DNA of 64,000 bases from Hemileia vastatrix (Eukaryota; Basidiomycota; Pucciniomycetes; Pucciniales; Zaghouaniaceae), in the NCBI GenBank assembly GCA_030280995.1, contig JASXTE010000019.1, forward strand, positions 7,427,501 through 7,491,500. Reading direction: 5' to 3'. The position numbers were made by a program, and so were the translations under genes. Positions 20,691-33,826 of the stretch are shown here, piece after piece. The stretch's first letter is position 1; the number at the start of each line of letters is the position of its first letter. The notes under the pieces are model-generated. The model worked only from the letters and a program-made list of their open reading frames with translations, was not told the DNA's origin and did not search any database.

Positions 20691-23600
20691 TTCTGCTTTT
20701 TCAACTATTTCTTCAGTTTTTTGCTTATGTCTTCCTGATCTTTTTAGAAATAGAGAAGTATCATTAGAATGTTATGGTTCTATAAGAGAAATAGGAAATA
20801 CTGGATGTTTTCTATCATATGGTGCATATAATATAAATTCAACAGCATTTTTACCAACCATCTTTTTCACTAAAAATGGTCAAATGAATGGATCTTTCAA
20901 TTTAACATTACCATTTAAACTGAAATGTAGTGTAGAAATAAAGACTTCATCACCCTCTTTGAAAATTTGCTCTTTATGGGCTTTATCCCATCTTTTCTTA
21001 TCATACTCAAATGCCTTATATATATATTCTTGAGCATGATTTCTGCACAATTGTTGCATTTGAAGAAAATGTTTTGTACCTGGATGGATATCCAATCTTG
21101 GTAATTTATTAAGTGTTTTAGCAGGGGTATTAGGTTCATAACCTTACCACAAATCAAATGGCTTTTTTCCCATGACATAATGTACTGTATTATTTTATGC
21201 AAAATTTAAACCTTGGATAAGGGTTACCCAATTATGAGTGAATTTGTCATTGTCTTTAGATTCAAGACTAAAAGCACAATATCTTCTTATCATATCTTCT
21301 AAGGTTTCTATCATTATTTCTGCTAGCCCATCAGTTTGTGGATGGTGTTCTTTAGAAATTATTAATTGACAACCTGAAACTTCCATAAGTGATGTCCAGA
21401 ACTCAGAAGTAAACTTAGGATCTCTGTCTGAAACTATTGCTTTGGGGAATCCTGCTATATTTAAAATTTGTGTCCACCATTTAAAGTCTAAGTGCTTTGC
21501 AGAGACCTCTTTGTGAGTAGGAGTAAATTTACACATTTTTTTAAATCTATCTACAACTACCCAGCAGGAGTTATAAATCATATTTCCTGCTATTGAAAAA
21601 CCTGTTAGAAAGTCTATGTTAACTATTTCCCATGGAGCTCTTGGTTGCTCAATTTGCTGTAACAAACAAGCTCTTTTGCCCATCAATCTTTTAGATTTTT
21701 GACAAGAATCACATGTCTCAACATATTTTTGTACATCATCAAACATGTTAACCCACCAAGCTGTATTTTTTACTCTGGTTAATGTTTAATTGAAGTTAAA
21801 ATGACCTGCTAGTATATCATCATGACATATACTTAACATTAACTCCTTCATTGAAGGAGGAATTACTATTACATTACTTAAATTTTTTCTATAATATAAA
21901 AAACCATCCTCAATGGAAAATTTTCCTTTCACTAATGATTCCCTATATTTTTGTGGAAATGGGTTTATTGAAAAACTCATTGAAGAATTATATGGATCAT
22001 TTAATATTGCAGTAGGTTTACTTAAGTCAGGATCTGAAGCATAATTATCAAGAATTGATTGCATAAATTCATTCTCAAGATCTACAATATAAATTCCATA
22101 ATTGGTAATAATATCTGTTTCAGGAACATAAGCTGGATTATCATCATTATTAGGTAGAGGTACTCAAGATAACAGATCTACATTAGAGTTTAAAGTTCCT
22201 GCTCTATGTGTAATAGTCATCTGTCCTCAGTATTTTGTACAGCCAATTGCCATCTAAACATATGCCTATTGGGAGTTTTCATTTTTAAGAGTGACTTAAC
22301 TGCACTACAGTCAGTTATTAACTCAAGTTTTTGGTCTTCAAGGTAATAATGTAGCTTCTCAAGAGCCCATACTACTGCCAAGAATTCAAGTTGAGTAGCA
22401 CCATATTTCAATTCCCTACTTCTTAGAGTACATAAAATATAGTAAATTACTACTTCTGACATTTTTCCTTCAATAAGTTTTTTTTAATGCAAAGAAGCAC
22501 CCAAACCAAAAAAACTTGCATCAGTATACAAGACAAAAGGTAATTGGAAATCTGCTAATCCCAAGATAGGAGCTGTCATCAAACATTCTTTCAACTTATC
22601 AAAAGCCTTTTGTCTTTCTTTGTTCAAAATGAAAGGTTCTGTTTTCTTTATCAGGGTGGTCAATGGTGCGGCAATTAATTGGTAGTTTTCTTTATATATT
22701 GTCTATAATAGACACACATTTCAAGAAAAGATTCTGAATCCTTTACATTTTGAGGAATTCCAATATTATTTATTACAGCCACCTTATTTTGATCTACACA
22801 TATTTTTAAGCCAGATACAATATTACAAAGCACTTTTAAAGACTTAAACCCAAATTTACATTTTTTCAATGCAAGGGTCATTTTTTTTTCATCCATCTTC
22901 TGAAATACCTTCTTTAAATGGATTAAGTGTTCATCATATGTCTTAGAAAACACTATGATTTCATCAATGTATACCAGTAGCCATCCTTCAATTATTTCAT
23001 TATGGAATGTTATATCCATTAACTTCTGAAATACTGAAGGGGAATTTTTTCGGTCCAAATGGCATCCTGAAATATTTGTAAATTCCCATATGTGTTGCTA
23101 TCAACAAAAAGTTCTGTGAGTTCTTTTCAACAGTAATTTGATGATACCCTTTATTTCCATATAGGAAACTTATGTACTTAGCACCTTTAAGGGTATAATG
23201 TATAAAGGCAATCCTTGGTAAGAGGTAAATATCATCTACTGAAAATGAATTTAATGCTCTAAAATCACAGCCCAGTCTTGCTTTATCTTGTTCATAAGAA
23301 ATTAGCACTGGTGATATCACACAATATTTTGGTGTAGTTTCAACCTTTTCAATAAATTTCATGTTTAACAACATCTTAATATTATCCTCTATGTCTTTCC
23401 ACTTCATTGGTGAAGCAGGGTTTGGTTTCTGTTTAATACTAGCAGGAATATTATCCATTTCACAGGTTTAACTAATTTTCATCTCATGATATTTTACAAG
23501 GCCAAGCTCATTTGTCCCATGTGTAAAAGCCATTGGAAATTTTTTAATTAAGGTCAAAATATTTTTTACCTCAGTCTCACTTATCTGAGTGCCAAATGAT

Positions 23601-24060
23601 ACTTTTGAAATTTCTGTTTCCAGAAGTTCCATCTCACTGGATTATTTTCCTTTGCAAGGAATATCTATTACTGACTCAATGTGTAAGACTGTGTTAAAAG
23701 AGTTTATTTTAAATTTTCTTTTTCCATTCATGTCAATTGTAAAATTATTATTAGCAGGGTCTAATTTCACACCAAACCTAGTCAGAATGTCATTTCCAAT
23801 GATAAAACAGCTACTACAATTAGTATTTTCCATTACTACAAAGTCACAAGTTATTCTAACATAACCATGTTGATGTTTAAAGAAAACAGAAGCTTTGTAT
23901 CTACCAATGGGGTGTAGAACTGATCCAAAATTTCTCCAACTCTTACATTGAAGGGTTTCAAGATTTGACTTCTAATCACTATCAATTTCCTGTAATGTAT
24001 ATGCAGAAACAAAAGAGCCAGAAGCTCCTGAACCCAATACTATATTTACAGTTTCTCCAG
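20691..24060 (-). pseudogene. Gypsy-1 Pol (protease, RT, RNase H, integrase)
   Basis: Domains in minus-strand order. Protease: VLGSGASGSFVS, where the catalytic Asp is Gly (24032-24034), then FIIGNDILTRFGVK. RT: DFRALNSFSVDDIYLLPR; FLYGNKGYHQI (Asp to Tyr); YIDE instead of YIDD. RNase H: RELKYGATQLEFLAVVWALE. Integrase: zinc segment TCDSCQKSK, IDFLTG, SDRDPKFTSEFW and GLAEIMIETLEDM, so its D-D-E triad is kept. Frames are split by stops and indels. Protease and RT are catalytically dead. The closest relative in the window is Gypsy-2. Confidence 0.85.
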
Positions 24061-26400
24061 AAATTATTGCTGAAAACTGTGATAGGTTTCATTATTAAGT
24101 TACCAGCTTGTATATCCTTAATGATTTCAGAATCTTCAAAATTAATTAATGATATATTTGAGTCCATACTTAATATTGGATTTTCAAAGATGGAAAAATC
24201 ATCTTCCAACATACAGACCTCATTTTCATTACTATATGAGATATTACTGTCATAATCACTTGAATCTTTACTTTTTCTGTTTCATTTTCAGATTCTTGCT
24301 GATTTTCAACAATATATATATTTTTCTCACATTTGTGACCCTTAACCCAAGGCTTATTACACTTATAACAAGTATTTTTCTCATACTTTTCAGGTACTAC
24401 AGGTGCAGTAGGTTTTTTCTGATTTTTCTGAAGTGTTATTGAATTCTTATTTTTCACAGGTTCATTATTTTGTTTATAAGTGGTGTACCTTGCTTCATAC
24501 TTATGATTTAAAAGTATTTCATTACAAATATTAAAAAATTCAGAGTATTCATTAACCATTATTGTTCTAGCTACAACAATTTCTATGACAGATATAGGTA
24601 ATTTATATATTGTTTTACATTTCCATAAGTTAAAATCCATATTTGGCTCAATGACTTTGAATATTTTATTTAAATTCATTAAAAATACCATAGTTTTTTC
24701 ACCATTCAATGGATTATACCTTGTTTTCTCATATAATCTCTGCTGAGTTAGTCTGAATTTAGAGCCTCCAAATTGTTTTTTAATTAGTTGTTTCCATTCA
24801 GCCCAAGAGTAATCTTTACCCTCACTTAATACAGCTTCAAACCATAATAAAGCAACATCCTTAAATAATGAAATTTTTTTAATGTTATTTCTTCATCTAT
24901 TAACTTATATGAGAATTGTAAATTGTCAATTCTTTGAATAAAATGTTTCCAATCATAGCTGGCCTCCCCTTCATAAGTTGGGTACTAATAAATTTTTAGC
25001 CAGTTCTTCTGATTGAATTTAATCTCACTAATCCTGGGAAAATTCAATAACAAATTTACACTAGATAAATGGTATTTTATTTCTTCTTGTACTTATTTGT
25101 GACTTAAATTTTCTCTTTCAGATTTCACATTTCCACCTGATGTTTTCATTTTTGGTGGCAATGGGAATGATTGAGATTCATTTTTGCAAATGAATGGATT
25201 ATTATTGTACTTTGTATACTTATGATTATCTTGATTCATTAGTAGATTGGAAGTTTCAATATCAACCTTAGTTAATCTTTGTAAAAAATTAGAGACACTC
25301 TGATTTGTTTGTTTAAATGATAACTTTTTTCTTGATTCATACTTTAAAAAATGTGCTTCATACAATTTTTCTAACTCACAGAATTTTTTTGAAATGTCAC
25401 TATATTTATTACTTGAAGAATCATATTTAAGAGTTAGAGCCAAGGGTTCTTTTTCTAATTCTTTGTTTCTTGTTTTCAGTTGAGAAATATTCAATGTTTA
25501 GGACAAAAATTTTTCATTTGTGAGCTTAATTGCCTGTTCCTCACACTCAGCAATTCTATTACATAATGCTGAAACAATTCTATGGACAGTTGGATTTTTT
25601 TTAAATACTCAACATCTTCATTCTCACATTATTCACTATTTTGTGAACCTCTCAGCTCACTAAAAAGTGGTGAAAACTGACTGCTAACTGTATTATTATT
25701 TAAAATAGTACTATTGTTATTGACAAAAGATAAATCTGGTGTATCTACATCAAAACCCAATCGTCTCAAGTCATACACAATTATCTGGACAGATTCCACA
25801 TCAATTACATTACCTGAATTGTAATAATCAGTATTGTGTTCAATCTGAGAAGGAAATCTACTTACCAAGAGATAGGAGAAAGCCCTGATTTTTGGCGCTT
25901 TTCCTTTGGCTTTTAAGGGTTAGTTGAAGTGGTCTGATGAGGGGGTTGGTCCCTGTTGCAGTTGTGACTGGCCCACTGTTGGTGAAACCAATCCCATTTC
26001 AATTTCTCTACCAAGATCTTGTTTGGAGACCTACCTTATCCTCCTTGAATAGAGGGTGTCTGGTTTAGCTGTACTCCCTACAGCTCTGCCAGAGTTTGTT
26101 TTAGTTTCTGGAATCCTATCCTGCAGTTGTTTTCCACAATTTTCACATCTTTTATGATAGAAGATTTTGACTCCTCCAGCTTCAGAACTTATTTTTCCAA
26201 GTGGAAAAGTTGATAATGTAGAGGAGGTGATGTCTTTTTTATAGTTATATTTTTTAGGAGCGTGTCATTTTCCTCTATGCTCATTTTGTCTGGCTGGGGG
26301 TAAGACTGACCTTCCCTAGTGATGTCCTGGTATATTGTTTTTAGCTTTAGACCTGGTATTAAAAGCAGTTTTATCACTTAAATTATTCTTTGGAGCACTC
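24061..26400 (-). pseudogene. Gypsy-1 Gag
   Basis: Fragmented. N-terminal part (25093-25494) is Lys/Glu-rich and probably coiled coil (NISQLKTRNKELEKE). The capsid part includes LNKIFKVIEPNMDFNLWK. The C-terminal zinc knuckle CYKCNKPWVKGHKC has spacing seen in some fungal Gypsy Gags. Stops separate all parts. 26401-26911 is AT-rich leader with no coding signal. Confidence 0.7.
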
Positions 26401-27244
26401 ATAATATCTGAAATAACAATTCTTTACGCCTACAAAAGGGAAAAACTTTATTTTAATCAGTAGACAAAAGATATTAGTAATATAAATACTAATAAAAGTG
26501 CTGGAGCTTACCCTTAGTTTATGTTCTTCTTTATTTAAATAAAATATAATAAATGTTTAAAAAAATCTGTTAAATTTTAAATAATAAGTTTAACTAGAAC
26601 TTTATAAAGTTTAATAATTAGCTTACCAATCTTTAACCAAATAGTAATTTAATTGGGTGTTATATTGGTGACCAAATACCATGTGAAATTGGGTTTATAT
26701 TGGGTACAGTTACTACTGTAAATACTTAATTTTTATTTTAAAAAATTAGTTCAATTATTATGAGGTTTCTTTTCTGAAATCACTGAGTTATTATGACCCA
26801 CTAATGTGCTTCATACCCAAATTTTTGGTTTATATGAGCTATACTAGAGTAAAAATCACAACCCAAGGCTTACACTAAATAATAAGTAATAATTAAGGAA
26901 AGACCCCCAATTGTCAGTGTATGACGGTATCTAAGTATGATTTAGTATTAAATATTAATGGTCCTACTTCTTATTTGTAGATGATATTTTTATTAAATCT
27001 CTGGGGAAGACTAATAAAATAGTTATGCTCAATATCAACTCACAATATTTGGATTGGTGTGTGCTAGTGGTGGAAAATAGGTTGATAATATATAGTTATA
27101 GCTAATATAAAAATAATATCAATTTATAAATGCTTTAAAATATATTATTATATGATAATAATTGTGTTATAATGTTTTTTTTAGTTTTAGTAATAAAGTG
27201 ATGTCCAATAACCCATCAAATCCTCCCCTACTCATACCAAAATT

Positions 27245-28744
27245 GTCAGGCTAGGGTCAAGTACAAGGACGTGAACTAGCTTGAATAGTCAGTTTTCTAG
27301 AAGATTTTAATGGTCCTATATGAATACTGTGGTTCTAATCCACTAAGTTGTAAAATATAATCAAATATAAAGGTCTCAGTAATATAATTCTCACTATTCT
27401 TATATATGGCTTACAATCTTTATAGTTGGTAGAAAAATAGATTATATAAATTCATATACTATTCAAAAGTCTTATAAAAGTACTAATTGATATGTATTGT
27501 AATTGGCTTGGTTATATTGGTTAAATTGTAATGATAAAGAATGAAGAAATACAACCCAAAAACCTCCTCCTTTTATACACACTGAGTTCCCCAATGATTC
27601 CCTTGATGTACCACCCAATACACAGTTAATCACGCCTCTAAACAACTAATAGACATTCCCATCAACATTCCCAGTGACCCATGACATAATTAGAAGAGTA
27701 ATAACCGCCAAAATCCTGAAATAATAAGGGAAATCCATCAAAATTAAAGAAAAAGACAAAAAGAGAGTATATGCGTATAAAACAATAATATTAAGGACTA
27801 AAGGAGACTTTTTAAGGTTAATAATAGCTTAATAATAAGGGGGATTGACTGTAGAAATAATGGGGCTAATCCTGACATTATACTACGTGAAATTCCCATT
27901 CAAAAATAACCAAAATTGACTGAGAAACCACCCAAAAACTTAAAAAAGAGCGTGAGATGTGGGGTAACTACATGCAGTTCTTGGAAGGCTCTTGCACGGG
28001 TAAATCCTTGACTAAAATTAGGCGAATTTAAGCGTGGTGATGAAATAAAGTGCCAAGAGTGAGGTTATTAATGAAATTAGTGCATATAAACAGGGTCAAT
28101 GCATTATTAATTAAGCTAGGACACTAAATAAGCGCCTGTCGCCTATTTTAGTGTGTTTCCCCACAGTGGGCGTAGAATGTGGGGTAATTATAGTGTGAAA
28201 AAGCTAACTTTGCTAAAAATGAAGCTATTCACACGGGAAAAAAGCAGGCAGTATGTGGCCAGTACACAGAAGCCATTTCTGGCATAAAAAACACCAAATT
28301 TGAAAAGTGTTATTTTTATGCATTTAAATAGCCAAATCAATAGTTCTAAATGAGCCCAATTGATCTGTCAAAGCGCAATTTTGATATTCTCAATTTTATA
28401 GCGCATATAGTCAACTTTTAAGTGAAATAAAGCGCATTTCTTGTTTTTTGCATAAAACAATGAATATAACAGCTTTAAGTGTACTTAAAAGTTATGCAGC
28501 CTTATACTTAAGGTTCTTAAGATTACCCTAACATATTACAACTTAATATTAAGTACATAAGACCTATAAAAGGTGGATATATGCGTGTATATAAGGTGTT
28601 ATAATGGCATTTTTTGTGTATTATCATAATTTTACTTATGTATACTATTTGTGTACTCTTATTTATTAGTCCCATGTATAGTTCATGTGTTTAACATAAC
28701 TTATAATCACTTTTTACTCAGTCCTGGAGATATAAAGGCTGACA
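27245..28744 (-). repeat. Solo LTR X, copy 1 (1500 bp)
   Basis: Starts TGTCAGGCT and ends AGGCTGACA, flanked by AAAAT at 27240-27244 and 28745-28749. The uninterrupted left LTR of Gypsy-1 shows the empty site CCAAAATCC. On the minus strand its start (TGTCAGCCTTTATATC) resembles the Gypsy-1 LTR start, so it belongs to a related family. No coding content. Confidence 0.92.
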
Positions 28745-29462
28745 AAAATCCACTAGAGTTCACAGACCTTCAATCCAGATGACGTCACTGCTCTCCCTGG
28801 AAATTACAGCACTTTGAGAGCCAATCACCTGCCCATGGTGTCTAATTCAAAAAGTTTCAGTCACCTAGACCTCCAGTAAGGACCTTACATCACAATTAAT
28901 GATATCATAAACCCATACCATAAATAGAGAAAACAGATAAAAGTAGATACCATAACAAAACAGGTAAAATAACTCATCCAAAGAGTATATAATAAAAACT
29001 AAAGCATATAAAGGAACAAAATCAACTTTACAAGCCCCAAATAAAGTCCTCAAGCATTTATATTAACCCAGTAATTATATCCCAAAACATAAATCTGTGA
29101 AAATATATCAAAGGAAGCAGATTAAGTTGTCCAAACTGGATATATGTGCATGAAAATGGTGTATATGCTTGTGCAGATGTGGCGAGTCCATTAAATACAT
29201 TCATATGACCTAAAATAAGCAGAAAAGTAAAGCTTATAGGCTATGTAGAGGTTAGAACCCACTTATATACCTATATATACATAATATAACTACATATTCC
29301 ACTGAATATGAGGTTTATGCATACATATAAGCCTATGTATGTCTATAATTACTTAATGTCGCTTAAGATAAGTATATTACGGGTTATCAATGTTCAGAGA
29401 TCAGCAATTAGGGATAAGGAATTTTTTTTTTGGGATCAGACATTATTACTTGCAGAAGATTC

Positions 29463-29492
29463 TTATCCACTAGCCCCAGGGCTAGTGGATAA
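29463..29492. promoter_or_regulatory. Left subterminal palindrome of transposon B
   Basis: TTATCCACTAGCCC and its exact complement flank CA. A decayed copy is at 47425-47454 in C. The surrounding 29420-29560 also has an outer pair (TTTGGGATCAG / CTGATCCCAAA). Confidence 0.7.
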
Positions 29493-29843
29493 CTAATCCA
29501 CAATAATGAATTATCCCGCCTCTTATACCCCAATTTCTGTTCCTTATTCCTGATCCCAAACTCATCACATCCATGATTGATTTGTAAGAAAGTCACATGA
29601 CTTATAATTTCTGATGCTATCCTTAAGTCTTTCCTCACTCTATGATACTAAATTTTGGTGGCAAACACATAACATTTTTTCTCATCCTTATGTGTCTCTT
29701 TGCTCTCTATGATACTTAGTTTTGGTGGCAAACACATAAATTTTTTTTTCTATCTACACACCCCACCTGCTCATTTGGTGGAGAATTCCTACTTTCCACT
29801 CATCACCTAAACCTTCTACTGACAGCCTTTTCTACTGACAAAA

Positions 29844-31106
29844 ATGAAGCACCTCTCTACTAGAAAGAAAATCCACACTTTTATGAATGCTATCACTTTA
29901 GTTTTAGCTGCTGACTCTGATTCTGACTCTGGTTTGGAAGACACTTTAGCTGATATGTCTTTTCTTTCCAAAAAGTATTACATCATCCCAAGGGGGCCAA
30001 ATATTTATCATGATCCCAGATATGATCTCTGCTCCATTCTCAACATTCCAATACTAAACTTCACTCAACTATTTTTAACTTCTCATGATTCTTTTCTCAA
30101 ACTTTCTCAACTCATCTTCAATCATCCTATATTCCATAATGATTCACATAGCAAACAGTGTGATCCTTCCTTTCAAGTTGCTGTCACACTATGTTGCTTT
30201 GGTTCAAATGTAAATGGTGCTGCTGTAAGACATTTAGATAATCTCTTCACCATAGGATATGGTACCATCATATTATACACCAAGAACTGCATGATTTCTA
30301 TCTTTTCTCTCAAGTCTCAAACACTTGCTTGGCCAACTCCACAACAGCGACTTGAATCCTCTCAAGTAATGCAAGCCAAAGGTTTCCTTGGATGTGTAGG
30401 TTTTGTTGATGGTACAACTATACTAATGAGTCAAAAGCTTGCTCATGATGGCAACCATTTTTTTGATTGCAAAAAAAGGTTTCTTCAAAATGTTCTCCAA
30501 TTTCTCATCTTTCATAAACTAACTTTTTATCTTCCTTTTAGATACTCTATTTCCATTCAAATTGTCTGTGACATCATCAAAAAGTTTTTTGCTTTTCATA
30601 GTGGCTTCCCCGGCTCATTTCATGACTCTTCTGTCTTCCAAAGAATGAGGATTTCCCAAAGTCCTGACTCATACTTTGACAAATCTCAGTACCTCCTTGC
30701 ACACTCAACATATGCAACTGGAGAGTACATTATACCTGCTTTCTGTGGTGCAACCTTAGAAAATGACCCCAAAACCACCTTTTATTATCACCTTGCCCAA
30801 TAAAGAGTATGGATTGAACATGCTATTTGGATTTTAAAGGGAAGATTTTCTAGTCTTTGGGAACTCAGAATATAATTTCAAAAAAAAATGGAAATAAAAA
30901 CTGCAAATCATTGGATAATGACTTGACTTATACTCCACAATATCCTAGCTGATTTAAAGGATGAGTGGAATGATCTTTATGAAGAAGAGGATCCTGAACC
31001 AGAGTCAGCTATCCCCTCCCTTGAATCACAAAACATTCATTCAATTGGCATATGCTCTGTCCTTATGCCACTCACCCTCCACCATTTTGACACACAACTC
31101 TTTTGA
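29844..31106 (+). pseudogene. PIF/Harbinger-type DDE transposase, copy B
   Basis: Start MKHLSTRKKIHTF, then an Asp/Ser-rich stretch. Catalytic region: GFVDGTTILM (first Asp); after removal of a 63-bp intron (30479-30541, AG|GTTTCT..CTTTTAG|A) the frame gives KKRYSISIQIVCD (second Asp), then FHSGFPGSFHDSSVF and RVWIEHAIWILKGRF (Glu), all in the DDE_Tnp_4 pattern. Breaks are TAA 30801-30803 just before the Glu segment (Ser in copy C), TAA 30873-30875 and TGA 30924-30926. The intron is a stop-free multiple of three. It would cut and paste elements with these termini. Confidence 0.82.
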
Positions 31107-31509
31107 TTTTTTGTTTTCATGCTCTGCAAATGTCCACTTTTTATACTTTACTCACTTGGCTTGGTATTTCTGTTTGTTTCATGTTCTTTTTTTTGAATTT
31201 ATGGTGAATATCTCTTTTTTGGATGGCTCATTGGTTTTCTTTCACCAGCTCAACATGAAATCACATATTTTCTAAATTAACATAATTCTTCAGTGTTTCT
31301 TTTTTTCATTCTTCACTCATATCCTTCTCCTCCTCTCCTCAAACATCCCTCAAATATTTTGGTTACATTTTTTTAACTCATCTCACCAGGTAAGTCATTT
31401 TTCATTTTTGTTGATTTTTTATTTTCTAATCATGAATTTTTTTTGTTTTTTTAATTTAATTTAATTATTTTTATTTGTAAGTGCTTCACTTATTTTTTTT
31501 CAAGGTTAG

Positions 31510-32110
31510 ACTAATTTTTTTTTGTTTTTTCTCTCCCTCTTTTCTCTCTTGTCCTGCTCTTTTTCTCTCCTTTTCACCCTTCTTGACAGCCTCAATCCCC
31601 CCTTCCCCCCCTTATTCTCTTCCTCACCCCTCATTCCTCACCTTTCCTCACCTTTTCCCCCCTTTTATCCCCTTTAGACTTTTTTTTTGCCCTCTTTAGG
31701 CCCCTTATACCCCCCTTTAGGCCTCCTTACCCCTCTCCCCCCTCATCTCCCTATCCCCTCCACAACTTCCCCCCCTCTCCCTCTCTCCCCTCCACCACTT
31801 AGGGGTGAGAGGGGAGGGGGAGGGGGGGAAAGGGATAAGGGGGGAGGGGAGAGAGGTGGAGGGGAGAGGGGGATCAGGGGGGAAGTGGTGGAGGGGAGAG
31901 GGGGATGAGGGGGGGGGGGGAAAGGCAGTAAAGGGGGGTGAAAGATGTGTCTGAAGGGGGGAAAAAGGCACCTCAAGGGGGTGAAAGGGAGGAGGAACTG
32001 GTGAAAAAGGGAAGTAAGGGGATTTTGAGGAGATCAAGTAGGGGGAGGGGGGTTTGAGGACACCAAAATAAGGGAAATGATGCAGACAAGGAGGGGAAAT
32101 ATGGGAGAAA
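31510..32110. repeat. Pyrimidine-to-purine strand switch in transposon B
   Basis: About 290 bp almost purely C/T switches at 31801 to about 300 bp almost purely G/A. Inverted parts pair exactly, for example CCCCTCCACCACTT (31787-31800) with AAGTGGTGGAGGGG (31883-31896). C has the same arrangement at 49440-50047. Reading frames here are artefacts. May mark a hairpin, triplex or transcription boundary (inference). Confidence 0.8.
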
Positions 32111-32625
32111 CTTTTTTTATTTTTATTAACAATATTTTTTATTTATTTTTGTTTTTTTACAGAATATCATTATTTTGTATTTTTTTTGGTTTTTTTTTAC
32201 AGAATATTATAAAAAAAACTTTACGGTTCAAGCTGAATTAAAAATAAATTTGGTGTGGTTATAACTTCGATTTTTTATTTTTGGGAATAATTTTTCTGAT
32301 GCAAATTTTTTTTTTTAATTTTTGAGTGTAGTTTTTTTTATCATTTTTTTTTCAAGGACTTTAGGTGGTATATCTAACACCAAATAACTTTAAAATTCAA
32401 TTATTTGGCAAATAATTTTTCTCATGTTTGTTTTTATTTTATTTTGTCTCAATTTTTCAAGGACAGTTTTAGTAATTGATTTCTTTTCAAAAAACAGTTA
32501 TTTGGATTATTTTATATCAATAAATTCACAAGGTTGAAAAAAAAACTAAAATTTGTGAGTTTTGTTTTTTTTCCATTTTATTTTTTTGGTTTTTGACACA
32601 AATTTTTTTTTGTTCAGAGAAAAAA

Positions 32626-33826
32626 ATGTCTATTTCATCAGAATCACCTCTTACTTCTCTATCATCATCCTCTTTATCATATTTATCATCATTTTCAAAT
32701 TCAACTTCATGACAAACATCATCCAAAATAAAATAAAAAAATAATGATGATTGAAGTCAGCAGAATAAAAGAAAATTAAAGAAAAAATTCAATTGAATTG
32801 TATAGTTGTCCATTTATCAAATATTGAGTACTATAAAGCTAGGGTGGATCAAAAAAATTCTTATCCAAAAAAGTTACCAGAAGATATAATGTATTTAACC
32901 AAATCAGGAGAGGATGAAATTAAAGTAGTTATCAGTAATTCTTTTAAACCTCAATTTATTTATGAAAATTATTCTTTTAATGTTTCAAAAGATGAAACAT
33001 TTAATCAACTATCAGATCTCATAATAGCACTATATCAAATGGCTTTGGTTTGCTTACCAATAAGGAATACAAATCTTTTGGGTGGTATTATTATTGGATT
33101 TGGTTGGAGACCAGGATTTGATAAAGGCTATTCTCTTGGTATGTCTGATAGTATATGTTTCACTCTTAAAATCATGTCACTAATTTTATTTCCATAGACA
33201 TCTATTCTTTACTTAAAAATTTATCTAAAGCTGAAAAAGATGACAATTTTTGCTTGTGGGACACCTTACCTTCTTTCAATACTTTTATTTCTCTTTGCCT
33301 CAAAAAACTCTGCAATAAGGCTTTTGAAAAGAATCATCAACTTTCTACCAAAGTTGGAATACCAAATTGGTGTGACTCTAAATGGGAAATAATTAGCAAA
33401 AAATATCTTTTATTTTCAAACGTTGTTATTACTCATTCAGGATTCCAAAATAAGATTCATATTGATAGTAATGACACCAATTATCTTACTTTTTTAATTT
33501 TCTCGTATATAATTCCAATAATTGGCCAACCAATACCATCTCCAGCTAAAATCAAAGGACATGGCTTATATTCTCCAGACCATCAGTGCATGATTGATTT
33601 TGGTTTGGAAAATGGTGTGATTGAAACAATTTGGAACTCTTTTCAGGATCATCACCAAACAATCAAAGCTCCACCTGGCTTGGAATCTTGTCAAGAGTTC
33701 ACACATTTTGGATGTTCTTCTCAAATCAGTCAAAAATTAATCCACCAAATAAACAAGGTAAAAAAAGAAGATAAGTTTAATGGATATAAAAAAACTTTAT
33801 GTAGATCAAAAAAGTATGGGAATTAG
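32626..33826 (+). pseudogene. TET/JBP-like 2OG-Fe(II) oxygenase, copy B (best preserved)
   Basis: A Ser-rich start (ATG 32626) is cut by TGA 32710-32712. The main frame runs from 32793 to 33138, then a 59-bp intron (33139-33197, TTG|GTATGT..CCATAG|A), then a 209-codon open exon to 33826. Core: GFQNKIHIDSND (HxD Fe ligands), IIGQPIPSPAKIKGHGLY, CMIDFGLENGVIETIWN, FQDHHQTIKAPP (distal His), FTHFGCSSQIS. This is the pattern of the Tet-like oxygenase family expanded in basidiomycetes. Where I recall Arg in many relatives (TRxG), this and the other two copies read THFG. Predicted to oxidise modified bases in DNA. It lies between transposase and SANT genes. Confidence 0.8.

Noticed and set aside
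31481..32037. Pro-rich and Gly/Arg-rich frames on both strands
   Set aside because: They follow from the pyrimidine/purine tract and are not conserved in copy C.
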